A stretch of DNA of 64,000 nucleotides, taken from an uncultured Collinsella sp. GTDB taxonomy: Bacteria; Actinomycetota; Coriobacteriia; Coriobacteriales; Coriobacteriaceae. Each line of letters starts with the position of its first letter. Position 1 is the stretch's first letter. The notes beneath the pieces were generated by a model that ran no database searches, had not been told where the DNA came from, and saw only the letters and a list, made by a program, of their open reading frames with translations. Position numbers and translations under genes: made by a program. The stretch lies in contig CAAENA010000056.1 in the NCBI GenBank assembly GCA_900757205.1, positions 62,001 through 126,000 of the forward strand, given 5' to 3'. Of this stretch, positions 19,127 to 27,411 are shown in pieces.

Positions 19127-19175
19127 TACAATGTCTGCGGCGCGGAACCAGCCTCCCGCGCCGCTTTTCTTTTTT
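19127..19175 (+). terminator. Terminator hairpin after cysK with an extended -10 box just upstream
   Basis: A 9-bp GC stem (GCGGCGCGG / CCGCGCCGC, 19137-19145 and 19156-19164) followed by TTTTCTTTTTT is a strong intrinsic terminator. Immediately before it, TGCTACAAT at 19124-19132 matches an extended -10 promoter, so a transcript from there would begin almost at the hairpin. The terminator may therefore end cysK, act as a leader attenuator of mnmA, or both. Confidence 0.75.
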
Positions 19176-19204
19176 GGCCATATGCCACCAAGGAGAACCT
19201 CCTC

Positions 19205-20305
19205 ATGCACAACAAGCGCGTGCTCGTCGCCATGAGCGGCGGCGTCGATTCCAGCGTGACCGCGTACCTGCTCAAGCGCCAGGGCTGCGAATGCGTCGGT
19301 GCCACCATGCGCCTCACCTGCCCCGCGCCCGATCCCGTCACGGGCACGAGTAAGGTCGACCGCGACATCGCCGATGCAAAGGCCGTCGCCGAGCGCCTGG
19401 GGATACCCCACCATGTGCTCGACCTGCAGCAGACCTTCGACCACAGCGTTATCGAGCGCTTTGTGAACGCCTACCAGGAGGGGCTGACGCCCAATCCGTG
19501 CATTATCTGCAACCGCCATATTAAGTTTGGCGCGTTGCTCGATGCGGCGCTGGACATGGGCTGCGACTACATCGCTACGGGACATTACGCCAAAACAAGT
19601 CAGGCGTCCGACGGCACCTGGCAGCTGCACCGCGGCGAGGACCCTAAGAAGGACCAGAGTTACTTTTTGTATTCGCTCACGCAAGAGCGTCTGGCACGCA
19701 CGATCTTTCCGCTGGCAGGCTTGGACAAAGAGCGCGACGTTCGCCGCATTGCCGCCGAGCAGGGCTTTATCAACGCCCAGAAAGCCGAGAGCGAGGATAT
19801 CTGCTTTATCGCGGACGGCGACTACGCGGGCTATATCGAGCGCCGCTGCGGACATGCCGCCGAGCCGGGCGATATTGTATGGCGTGACGGCAGCGTGGTC
19901 GGACGTCACAGCGGCGCACTGCGCTATACCATCGGCCAGCGCAAGGGCCTGGGCGTCGCGATGGCGCACCCCGTGTACGTAACGGGCGTCGATGCCGCCA
20001 ACAACATTGTGCATCTGGGCGAGGCCGAGGACCTGACGGCCACAGCGCTCACGGCCAACGACTGGATCTGGAGCGCCCCTGCCGACCGCATGGAGGCAGA
20101 GCTGGACGCCGACGGCATTCGCGTGGGCGCCAAATACCGCTACCGTCAAAAGGACCAGGCAGCGACCCTTGCACGTGGCGAAGACGGGCAAATGCTGCTA
20201 ACTTTTGACGAGCCGCAGCGAGCCATCGCCCCCGGCCAGGCAGTCGTTGCCTACCGCGGCGACGTCGTCTTGGGCGGCGGCACCGTCACGGCAGCCATCA
20301 GGTAG
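19205..20305 (+). CDS. mnmA: tRNA-specific 2-thiouridylase
   Basis: Catalyses 2-thiolation of the wobble uridine in tRNAs for Lys, Glu and Gln, 366 residues. The ATP pyrophosphatase loop SGGVDSS is at residues 11-17. The two catalytic cysteines are C99 (NPCIICN) and C200 (SEDICFI). The tRNA-recognition and beta-barrel C-terminal domains are complete (RHSGALRYTIGQRKGLG). The sulfur comes from a cysteine desulfurase system not in this window, though cysK upstream supplies cysteine. AAGGAG precedes the ATG. Confidence 0.96.
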   Translation: MHNKRVLVAMSGGVDSSVTAYLLKRQGCECVGATMRLTCPAPDPVTGTSKVDRDIADAKAVAERLGIPHHVLDLQQTFDHSVIERFVNAYQEGLTPNPCIICNRHIKFGALLDAALDMGCDYIATGHYAKTSQASDGTWQLHRGEDPKKDQSYFLYSLTQERLARTIFPLAGLDKERDVRRIAAEQGFINAQKAESEDICFIADGDYAGYIERRCGHAAEPGDIVWRDGSVVGRHSGALRYTIGQRKGLGVAMAHPVYVTGVDAANNIVHLGEAEDLTATALTANDWIWSAPADRMEAELDADGIRVGAKYRYRQKDQAATLARGEDGQMLLTFDEPQRAIAPGQAVVAYRGDVVLGGGTVTAAIR

Positions 20306-20319
20306 CCCCATCCCCTTCA

Positions 20320-20390
20320 TAAGTTGCGGTGAAATAGGGACTGTTTAAGCGTTTAAAACCGCCAAACAGTCCCTATTTCACCGCAACTTA
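20320..20390. repeat. 27-bp perfect inverted repeat after mnmA
   Basis: The arms 20320-20346 and 20364-20390 are perfect reverse complements, separated by 17 nt. Each arm contains GCGGTGAAATAGGGACTG or its complement. The element lies 14 nt after the mnmA stop, between convergent genes, so it could terminate both, but it has no T-run. It belongs loosely to the GGGAC-containing intergenic palindromes seen also at 28349, 50243 and 55037. Confidence 0.9.
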
Positions 20391-20441
20391 GAGAGGACGG
20401 CCTCGGTCGGTACTGCTGTGTCAGCCGAGGCCGCTGCATCG

Positions 20442-21485
20442 TTAGCGCTGCACGTAGGCGCGGACGAGCTCGTAGGTGTTACGCACGCCGTCCATGTGGC
20501 TGCGCTCGTAGTTGTGGCTCGCGTACACGCCGGGGCCGATCAGGCCATGGCGAATGTCGTAGCCGGCCGAGAGCGTGGCCTCGACGTCGGAGCCGTAGTG
20601 CGGGTACACATCGATGGCGTAATCGAGCTCCAGCTCGCGCGCGATGTTGGACAGCGTGGTTACCAAGTCGTAGTTGTACGGACCATCCGAATCCTTGGCG
20701 CAAATCGACACCATGCGCTCGGTGCAGCCCAGGTCGTCGCCCACGCAGCCCATGTCCACGCTGATCATCTCGCGCGTGTCGGCCGGCACGAAAGCGCCGC
20801 CGTGGCCGACCTCCTCGTACACAGTAAAGAGCAGGGACACCTTGCGCGAGAGCGTCACCTCGCCAGCGGCGACGGCACGCGCCAAGCCCAGCAAAATGGA
20901 GGCCGACAGCTTGTCGTCCAAGAAGCGACTCTTGATGTAGCCGCTCTCCGTCACCGTGGTACGCGGATCCATAGCGATGATGTCGCCCGTCTGAATGCCC
21001 AGCTCAAGCACGTCATCCTTGCTGTCGACATTCTCGTCGAGCAGGATTTCCATGTTCTTCTCGATGGTCTTGACCGGCTCGTCGGCCACGTGCGCCGAAG
21101 GCTCGGTGTTGAGAACCACACCCGTGTACACATTGCCGTCACGCGTGTAGACGGTGCAGTTCTCGCCATCGGCCGTAGACCACTGGTGCCCACCAAGCGT
21201 CGTGGGACGCAGGCGGCCATTGTCCTTAATGGAGCGTACCATGGCGCCCAGGGTGTCGACATGGCTCGCCAAAACAAGCGGCTCGCCCTCGCCGCCAAGC
21301 TCAACCAGCACGTTGCCCTTATTGGAACGCTCAGGGCCAAAGCCCATATCACGCAGGGTCTCCTTTAGATAATCAGTCGCCGCACGGGTATAGCCCGTAG
21401 GCGAAGCAATAGAAGTCAGCGTCTTAAGCTGTCCCGCGATATAGGAGAGCGTCTCCTCTAGAGAAGCATCGATATTGGAACCCAT
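20442..21485 (-). CDS. M42-family metallo-aminopeptidase
   Basis: A dinuclear metal aminopeptidase/endoglucanase-type hydrolase of peptidase family M42, 347 residues. Metal ligands and catalytic residues are visible in order: SHVDT, FLDDK, the glutamate pair in YEEVGHGGA, SVDMG and the C-terminal SHMDG. These proteins form tetrahedral dodecamers that trim small peptides. I chose the second ATG (21485) because GGAAGG would abut the first ATG at 21491 with no spacing but lies 6 nt from the second. The gene is isolated; a possible GGCCTCGG stem-loop lies between its stop and the repeat downstream. Which residues it releases cannot be told. Confidence 0.93.
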   Translation of the reverse strand: MGSNIDASLEETLSYIAGQLKTLTSIASPTGYTRAATDYLKETLRDMGFGPERSNKGNVLVELGGEGEPLVLASHVDTLGAMVRSIKDNGRLRPTTLGGHQWSTADGENCTVYTRDGNVYTGVVLNTEPSAHVADEPVKTIEKNMEILLDENVDSKDDVLELGIQTGDIIAMDPRTTVTESGYIKSRFLDDKLSASILLGLARAVAAGEVTLSRKVSLLFTVYEEVGHGGAFVPADTREMISVDMGCVGDDLGCTERMVSICAKDSDGPYNYDLVTTLSNIARELELDYAIDVYPHYGSDVEATLSAGYDIRHGLIGPGVYASHNYERSHMDGVRNTYELVRAYVQR

Positions 21486-21694
21486 ATGCATCCTTCCAAA
21501 TAAAACTAAGACCGAATCCCGATTTTAACCGTTCTACACGTGCAATGCCCTAGAAGCCGAGCCACCTCCAGACGTCCTCGCGCCGATTTTGCGCACGCGC
21601 ACGGTTTAAAATCCGAATCTTGCATAAAGCTTTTCGATTTCTGCATAAAAATGAGGCATCTTCTTGCTTCGTCTCAGGGTACCCCACTTTGGAC

Positions 21695-21930
21695 CGTGCA
21701 AAAAACGGAGTATTCAGCACCGTGGGCCCCAACGGCCCCATCACAAACGACAAAACGATGCGGTTACAGCAGTATTGCGGGTCGTCGCAAAGCAGAAACT
21801 CAGTAACAACCCCCTCCACTCATCGATAGCCCACCCACAATGGCTGTCGATGGGCGTCTGCGGGCCACTACGGGCCATTCAAAACGTTATGCATTTTTAA
21901 GAGCTTGCTGAATACTCCCAAAAATGCACG
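21695..21930. repeat. 236-bp intergenic element with 25-nt inverted ends (copy A)
   Basis: The ends at 21695-21719 and 21906-21930 begin CGTGCA and share GGAGTATTCAGCA in inverted orientation, matching at 19 of 25 positions; the six-base middle differs (AAAAAC versus TTTTTG). An element with nearly identical ends and almost the same length occurs at 40160-40394. The left flank also matches: GTACCCC, then TTGGAC or TTTGGAC, just before the left end. No intact reading frame is inside. It may be a small non-autonomous mobile element or structured repeat. Confidence 0.7.
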
Positions 21931-22004
21931 CTGGGAAGTGCGCCACCTATCCGCAGCGGGCGGTATGCCTTGGCTTTACCCATCTCGGGGCATCGACACG
22001 GCAC

Positions 22005-22036
22005 AAAAAGCCCCGCCGCGCGTAGCGCGGCGGGGC
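22005..22036 (-). terminator. Rho-independent terminator of fucO
   Basis: On the minus strand a perfect 12-bp stem (GCCCCGCCGCGC and its complement) with a 3-nt loop is followed by TTTTTGTGC. It lies about 54 nt after the fucO stop codon. Confidence 0.88.
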
Positions 22037-22089
22037 CAGCGGCAAGTCAAAAGACTATATGCCTACGGGCGAAGGACCACCAAACGAGA

Positions 22090-23256
22090 CTAGGCAGCCG
22101 GGCAGATCTTCTTGAAGAGCTCGATGACATCGTCGAGCGTCGCCTCGCGCGGGTTACCCGGGAAGCAGGCGTCGGCCATAGCGTCCTTGGCCAGAACCTC
22201 GATCTCGTCAGCCTTCATGGCCTCGCAGACGTGCGGGATGTTCACGTCGGCAGAGAGCTGCTTGACGGCGGCGATGGCGGCATCGGCGGCCTCGTCGGTG
22301 CTCATGCCCGTGGTGTCAACGCCCATGGCGACGGCGACCTTGGCCAGGCGCTCGGTGCAAACCGGCTTGTTGAACTCCATGGCGATCGGCAGCAGCATGG
22401 CGCAGGCGACACCGTGCGGGGTATCGTAGTGAGCGGACAGGGTGTGAGCCATGGCGTGGTCGATGCCCAGGCCGACATTGGAGAAGCCCATGCCGGCGAC
22501 ATACTGGCCAAGAGCCATGCCCTCGCGGCCAGAGCCGGGCTGACCGGACTTGGCCTCGGCAACGGAGTCGCGCAGGTTCTCGCTGATCAGCTTAATAGCC
22601 TCAAAGTGGAACATGTCGGAGAGCTCCCAAGCGCCCTTGGTGGTGTAGCCCTCGATGGCGTGGGTCAGAGCGTCCATGCCAGTGGAAGCGGTCAGGCCGG
22701 CGGGCATGGAAGCCATCATGTCGGGGTCGACGACGGCGACCTCGGGGGCGTCGTTGGTGTCGACGCACACGAACTTGCGGACCTTCTCGGGGTCGGTGAT
22801 GACGTAGTTGATGGTCACCTCGGCAGCGGTACCGGCGGTCGTCGGCACAGCGATGGTGAACACGGCGTGGTTCTTAGTGGGAGCAACGCCCTCGAGGCTG
22901 CGGACATCGGCGAACTCAGGGTTGTTGATGATGATGCCGATAGCCTTGGCGGTGTCCATGGAGGAGCCACCACCAATGGTCACGATAGCGTCAGCCTCGG
23001 CGGCCTTGAAGGCCTCGACGCCGTCCTTGACGTTCTGGATGGTGGGGTTGGGCTTAATCTCGGAGTAGAGGCTCCAAGCGATGCCGGCGGCGTCGAGCTC
23101 GTCGGTCACCTTAGCGGTAACGCCAAACTTGACCAGATCGGGGTCGGAGCAGACGAAGATCTTCTTGTAGCCACGACGCTGGAGCTCGCCGGGGATCTCC
23201 TTGATGGCGCCGGAACCATGGTAAGAAATGGTGTTGAGAACGAAACGATTAGCCAT
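22090..23256 (-). CDS. fucO: Lactaldehyde reductase / 1,2-propanediol oxidoreductase
   Basis: An iron-dependent group III alcohol dehydrogenase, 388 residues, that reduces L-lactaldehyde to 1,2-propanediol with NADH in anaerobic fucose or rhamnose fermentation. The NAD loop is GGGSSMDTAKA (about 96-106). Iron ligands correspond to D195, H199 (MDALTHAIE), H267 and H281 (TPHG). Long stretches such as NNPEFADVRSLEG, PTTAGTAAEVTINYVITD and ALGQYVAGMGFSNVGLG are nearly identical to E. coli FucO, which makes this more specific than a generic iron ADH. No fucose isomerase, kinase or aldolase is nearby. It appears monocistronic, with its own promoter region and terminator. Confidence 0.9.
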   Translation of the reverse strand: MANRFVLNTISYHGSGAIKEIPGELQRRGYKKIFVCSDPDLVKFGVTAKVTDELDAAGIAWSLYSEIKPNPTIQNVKDGVEAFKAAEADAIVTIGGGSSMDTAKAIGIIINNPEFADVRSLEGVAPTKNHAVFTIAVPTTAGTAAEVTINYVITDPEKVRKFVCVDTNDAPEVAVVDPDMMASMPAGLTASTGMDALTHAIEGYTTKGAWELSDMFHFEAIKLISENLRDSVAEAKSGQPGSGREGMALGQYVAGMGFSNVGLGIDHAMAHTLSAHYDTPHGVACAMLLPIAMEFNKPVCTERLAKVAVAMGVDTTGMSTDEAADAAIAAVKQLSADVNIPHVCEAMKADEIEVLAKDAMADACFPGNPREATLDDVIELFKKICPAA

Positions 23257-23356
23257 TGATAGCCTCCTATCGTGCGCGGGGCACCCGTTACGCCCCGCAC
23301 TATAAGTCCCATCCTAACGCTTTTGAAACAAAAAACACGTGAGAACGTCAAATAGT

Positions 23357-23370
23357 TTAAAGCGCTTCAA
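23357..23370. promoter_or_regulatory. LacI-type palindrome upstream of fucO
   Basis: TTAAAGCGCTTCAA is a 14-bp palindrome with one mismatched pair and a central GCGC, the shape of a LacI/CcpA-family operator. It sits about 100 nt upstream of the fucO ATG. A TATAGT -10 box (minus strand, about 23299-23304) and a GC hairpin (GCGGGGC/GCCCCGC) lie between it and the gene. No regulator gene is adjacent, so the assignment is tentative. Confidence 0.4.
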
Positions 23371-23491
23371 CATACTAACGGGGCCTTAGCCCTTCCCTCC
23401 CGACAGCAGCGAAGGCTAGATTCTAGGAGCAATCGCCCAAAGAATACAACCGACTCAGTCTATAAATTGTTTCTGTTTTAGCAATATATGT

Positions 23492-23520
23492 TTGACAATA
23501 CGTTTATAAAAAGATACTTT
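23492..23520 (+). promoter_or_regulatory. Putative promoter of the LURP-one-like gene
   Basis: A perfect TTGACA at 23492-23497 is followed 17 bp later by TACTTT in very AT-rich DNA. It would give a leader of about 140 nt before the ATG at 23669. The -10 match is weak. Confidence 0.4.
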
Positions 23521-23668
23521 GTAATGAATAACATGCATACAGCAAATAACGTCATTCATTTTGTTAGAAATTGCCCATGCGGTTATTGCAGCTGCATCTA
23601 CTGCAACGTACAGCGTAATTCTCCGCACGAAGCAGAAGACGGTTCCAATTCGATCGAGGCGATGACAC

Positions 23669-24208
23669 ATGGTGGCTAGTGGTCCTAAATCGAGCAAGAC
23701 AGCTACAAACGAATATCAAATCTCAATTGAAGGTAACCCTTATCCGCATACTCTGGCTCTCATCAACCCAGCGGGAGACAACCTCAACATCAAAAAACAT
23801 GGGTTCACGGGTCCACTAGGACAGCTATTGAGTCTTAAATATACCGTTTATGACGATGCAAATGAAAAACTCTTCACTGTCGTCGACGGTGGTTTTAGCA
23901 ACATGCCCAGGGTTGCGCTCATCATCGAACACGAGGAAGTTGCGGTGTTTGATTATGGCCTAAACAGACTTGAGATGAAGTGCGTAACGAACATACCGAA
24001 TTACACAATAAAAGGTAACTTCCTATTTGGAGATTACGATATATTCAGCCAACGGGAAGTGAAACTATCTTCAGTTATCGTCCTTCAATGTGATAAACAA
24101 TCGTGCTTTAGCATACAGGTTTTGGATAAAGCCGAATTAGCCGCCGCAATTGGAATACCTACAGCCATTGCCCTTCTTAGGGCTCGGATTGAAGAGCATC
24201 TCGAATAA
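23669..24208 (+). CDS. LURP-one-related (scramblase-like fold) protein
   Basis: A 179-residue protein resembling LURP-one-related/YxjI proteins, a Tubby-like closed beta-barrel wrapped round one helix. Visible signs are alternating beta-strands with short turns (YTVYDDANEKLFTVVDGG, YTIKGNFLFGDYDIF, SIQVLDKAE) and the closing helix GIPTAIALLRARIEEHLE. The function in bacteria is unknown. The DNA is strikingly AT-rich compared with the flanking genes, suggesting acquisition by transfer. Translation may begin at the ATG at 23669, with GAGG 9 nt upstream. It ends in a region with a long AT-rich inverted repeat. The family call is by pattern and is moderately sure. Confidence 0.6.
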   Translation: MVASGPKSSKTATNEYQISIEGNPYPHTLALINPAGDNLNIKKHGFTGPLGQLLSLKYTVYDDANEKLFTVVDGGFSNMPRVALIIEHEEVAVFDYGLNRLEMKCVTNIPNYTIKGNFLFGDYDIFSQREVKLSSVIVLQCDKQSCFSIQVLDKAELAAAIGIPTAIALLRARIEEHLE

Positions 24209-24221
24209 ATCGCAAAAAGCA

Positions 24222-24280
24222 GTTTGTAACAACATTCAGGAGCTAGATAGTTTTTCTGGCTCCTGAATGTTGTTACAAAC
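24222..24280. terminator. 22-bp perfect inverted repeat, probable terminator
   Basis: The arms 24222-24243 and 24259-24280 are perfect complements (GTTTGTAACAACATTCAGGA... and its inverse) with a 15-nt loop, between the convergent LURP-one-like and DUF1275 genes. On the minus strand TGCTTTTTGCG follows, so it probably ends the DUF1275 transcript. It is AT-rich, unlike other terminators here. Confidence 0.7.
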
Positions 24281-24287
24281 ATGCACC

Positions 24288-25007
24288 TTAGCGCTTAAGA
24301 CTCGCGGTCTGCCAGTCAGCTATGATGCGGGCCCATTTCCTGTGCAGGTCACGCTCGCGGTCGATAAACATGATGGTAAACGCGATAAACAGCAGCACGC
24401 TCGCCACGACGATGGCGTGCAGGCCTATGCGCTCAATACACCAGTTGCCCAGCACAGCGCCAAACACAAAGGTGAAGATCACGCCAAAGTATAGCAGGCC
24501 GTTTTCCAAAAAGCCGCGCTTGTGGGTGATGATGTAATCGTCCACGTTTTGCAGTGCATTGCGCAAGTTGCCGATGCACATGGTCGTAGCGATGCCGTGA
24601 CCGTGGATCTTGCGGAAGCTCTCGACCTGCATGCCGCAGGCAAACGAGGTGAGGCAGTTGGCGAGCAGGTTGTAACCGCCGCCCGGGATAAAGCTCACGC
24701 CCAGCAAGATAACGGCTTCAAAAAACACCGTCACCTGGCGCCAGTGAATCACACTGCCAAACCGCTCGTGAACCAGGTCGGCAAGCATAATGCCCACAGC
24801 AAACGACACCACGGGGAAGAAGTAGCGCCCCGCCAGTGCCCAGTTGCCTTCCGAGATGCTCACGCCCACGAGCAGGATGTTGCCCGTCTGCGCGTTGGCG
24901 AAAACATGATCGCGCCCAATGTACGAATACACATCCATAAAGCCACCGGCGAGCGCCAAGATGATGCCCAGCTCAATAGACTCCGATATCTGTTTGGCAC
25001 GCTGCAT
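24288..25007 (-). CDS. YoaK-family (DUF1275) membrane protein
   Basis: A 239-residue integral membrane protein with about six hydrophobic helices and the DUF1275 signature: GGFMDVYSYIGRDHVFANAQTGNI near residues 21-44, then CG.Q....R...G.....T....N. The substrate is unknown; some are guessed to be transporters. The start is the ATG at 25007, because AAGGAGG lies 10 nt upstream; a longer in-frame start (25250) would add 81 residues without homology and overlap the promoter region of the divergent ygiQ gene. Confidence 0.9.
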   Translation of the reverse strand: MQRAKQISESIELGIILALAGGFMDVYSYIGRDHVFANAQTGNILLVGVSISEGNWALAGRYFFPVVSFAVGIMLADLVHERFGSVIHWRQVTVFFEAVILLGVSFIPGGGYNLLANCLTSFACGMQVESFRKIHGHGIATTMCIGNLRNALQNVDDYIITHKRGFLENGLLYFGVIFTFVFGAVLGNWCIERIGLHAIVVASVLLFIAFTIMFIDRERDLHRKWARIIADWQTASLKR

Positions 25008-25269
25008 CGTCGTGCATCCTCCTTGTTGACGACTCTCTCGTGCGTTGGCGGAAACATAGCCGCCGTTCATACTGTAACCCATTGACAACATGGCGTGCGC
25101 GCGAGACGGCTTCCCCAACGCGCAGATACACAGTCTGGAAACAAACGACGGATACAGCACCCGCATCGACGCGCCGATCCGCCAGCCCATGTACTCCACC
25201 AGTCTTTTTAGCCCCGTCCCAAAAAGACTGGTTACAATTACGTGCAGCATACAAACACCGGGAGGGATC

Positions 25270-27411
25270 GTGGCAAAAAAGCCTCAGTACGCTCAGAACA
25301 ACCAGCGCAGTCAGCAGGGCAAACAGGGCCAGCAGCAAAAGCGCGGCGGTAAGGCACAGGGCTCGCGTCCCACGCATGCCCCGACAGCTCCCGCCCGTCC
25401 CTGGCGTCCGGGCCGCGACAAGTTCCTCCCCGTCAGCCGCGCCGATATGGACGCGCGCGGCTGGGACCAGTGCGACTTCGTCTATATCTGCGGCGACGCC
25501 TACGTGGATCACCCCAGCTTTGGCATGGCTATCATCAGCCGCGTCCTCGACGCACACGGTTACAAGGTGGGCATTATCTGTCAGCCCGACTGGACCGACC
25601 CCGCCAGCATCACGGTGCTCGGCGAGCCGCGCTTGGGCTTTCTCGTCAGCGCCGGCAACATGGACTCCATGGTCAACCACTATTCGGTGACCAAGCACCG
25701 CCGCCACACCGACGCCTATACCCCTGGTGGCGAGGAGGGGCGCCGTCCCAATCGTGCCGTCACGGTCTACGGCAACCTCATCCGCCAGACGTTCAAGGAC
25801 GCCCCCATCATCATCGGCGGCATCGAGGCGAGTCTGCGCCGCCTGGCCCATTACGACTACTGGCAGGATAAGCTCAAGCGCTCGGTACTGCTCGACTCGG
25901 GCGCCGACATCCTCATCTACGGCATGGGCGAGCACGCAATCGTCGAGATCGCCGACGCGCTCGACGCGGGCCTGCCCATCGATCAGATCACCTATATCAA
26001 CGGCACCGTCTACCGCACCGGCTCGCTCGACGAGGTCTACGATTACGATCTGCTGCCCAGCTGGGACGACCTTACCGCCGACAAGCTCAACTACGCGCGC
26101 AGCTTTAACGTGCAGCAGCAGAACATGGACCCCATTACCGGGCATCGCCTGGTAGAGCCCTACCCCAACAGCGTCTATGTGGTGCAGAACCCGCCGTCCG
26201 CGACGCTTACGACCGATGAGATGGACGAGGTGGCAGAACTCCCCTATGCACGCGATTGGCATCCCGACTACGACGCGGCAGGCGGCGTGCCGGCCTTTGC
26301 CGAGATCAAGTTTTCCATCAGCTCCAACCGCGGCTGTTTTGGCGAGTGCTCGTTTTGTGCCCTCACCTTCCACCAGGGCCGCGTGCTGCAGATGCGCAGC
26401 CACGACTCGATCATACGCGAGGCCGAGCTGCTCACGCGCGATCCCGAGTTTAAGGGCTATATCAACGACGTGGGCGGACCGACGGCAAACTTTAGCCGCC
26501 CTGCCTGCGACAAACAGCTCAAGCACGGCGTGTGCAAGAACAAGCGCTGTCTGTGGCCGAGTGTGTGCAAGAACATGGTGGTCGACGAGAGCGGCTACAC
26601 GCAGCTGCTGCGCGATCTGCGCCAGCTGCCGGGCGTCAAGAAGGTCTTCGTCCGCAGCGGCATCCGCTTTGACTACACCATGGCCGACGCCTCGGACGAG
26701 TTTTTGCGCGAGCTGCTGGAGCATCACGTCTCGGGCCAGCTGCGTGTAGCACCCGAGCACGTAAGCGACGCGGTGCTCTCCGTGATGGGCAAGCCGAGCC
26801 GCGCCGTCTACGACGCGTTCTGCCGTAAATTTGAACGCCTGAACCGCGAATACGGACTTAAACAGTATGTGGTGCCGTACCTGATCTCGAGCCACCCCGG
26901 CTCAACGATGAAGGAAGCTGTGGACCTTGCCGAGGCCGTACGCGACATGGGCTACATGCCCGAACAGGTGCAGGACTTCTACCCCACCCCGTCCACCATG
27001 TCGACCTGCATGTACTACACCGGCGTGGACCCACGCACCATGCAGCCGATCTACGTGGCACGCGACCCGCACGAGAAGGCCATGCAGCGTGCGCTCATCC
27101 AATACCGCAAGCCCGAGAACTACAAGCTCGTACGCGAGGCACTGGAAAAGGCCGGCCGCCGCGATCTGATTGGCTACACCAAGCATTGCCTGATTCGCCC
27201 CGTGCCGCCACGCCCGGGCGAGACATCTGCTGGCGGGGGGAATGGCACCGGCAAGAAGGGCGGCAAGGCCCACGGCGGCGCTGGCGGTGCCGGCAAGGGG
27301 CCCAAAGGCAGCAAGGGACACGGCGGCATGTCGCGCGCACAGAACACTGCCGGTCGCAATCGCGCGGCCCAGGGGCGTCAGGGCGCCAACGGCGGCGGGC
27401 GTCGCAACTAG
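25270..27411 (+). CDS. ygiQ: YgiQ-family (UPF0313) radical SAM protein
   Basis: A radical SAM enzyme of unassigned reaction, 713 residues from a GTG start. The GTG has GGAGGG immediately upstream and yields MAKKPQYAQNN; an upstream in-frame ATG lacks a ribosome site. The order is a basic, glutamine-rich N-terminal tail, the UPF0313 N-terminal domain (FLPVSRADMDARGWDQCDF), the radical SAM cluster motif RGCFGECSFC near residues 354-363, and the family's C-terminal Cys-rich region (ACDKQLKHGVCKNKRCLWP). The last 60 residues are a Gly/Lys-rich low-complexity tail. Its stop codon overlaps the stop codon of the convergent CPBP gene. Confidence 0.93.
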   Translation: MAKKPQYAQNNQRSQQGKQGQQQKRGGKAQGSRPTHAPTAPARPWRPGRDKFLPVSRADMDARGWDQCDFVYICGDAYVDHPSFGMAIISRVLDAHGYKVGIICQPDWTDPASITVLGEPRLGFLVSAGNMDSMVNHYSVTKHRRHTDAYTPGGEEGRRPNRAVTVYGNLIRQTFKDAPIIIGGIEASLRRLAHYDYWQDKLKRSVLLDSGADILIYGMGEHAIVEIADALDAGLPIDQITYINGTVYRTGSLDEVYDYDLLPSWDDLTADKLNYARSFNVQQQNMDPITGHRLVEPYPNSVYVVQNPPSATLTTDEMDEVAELPYARDWHPDYDAAGGVPAFAEIKFSISSNRGCFGECSFCALTFHQGRVLQMRSHDSIIREAELLTRDPEFKGYINDVGGPTANFSRPACDKQLKHGVCKNKRCLWPSVCKNMVVDESGYTQLLRDLRQLPGVKKVFVRSGIRFDYTMADASDEFLRELLEHHVSGQLRVAPEHVSDAVLSVMGKPSRAVYDAFCRKFERLNREYGLKQYVVPYLISSHPGSTMKEAVDLAEAVRDMGYMPEQVQDFYPTPSTMSTCMYYTGVDPRTMQPIYVARDPHEKAMQRALIQYRKPENYKLVREALEKAGRRDLIGYTKHCLIRPVPPRPGETSAGGGNGTGKKGGKAHGGAGGAGKGPKGSKGHGGMSRAQNTAGRNRAAQGRQGANGGGRRN

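Noticed and set aside
23488..23679. A 63-codon cysteine-containing frame before the LURP-one-like gene
   Set aside because: It overlaps the proposed promoter and the start of the next gene, has no ribosome site, and matches nothing known to me.
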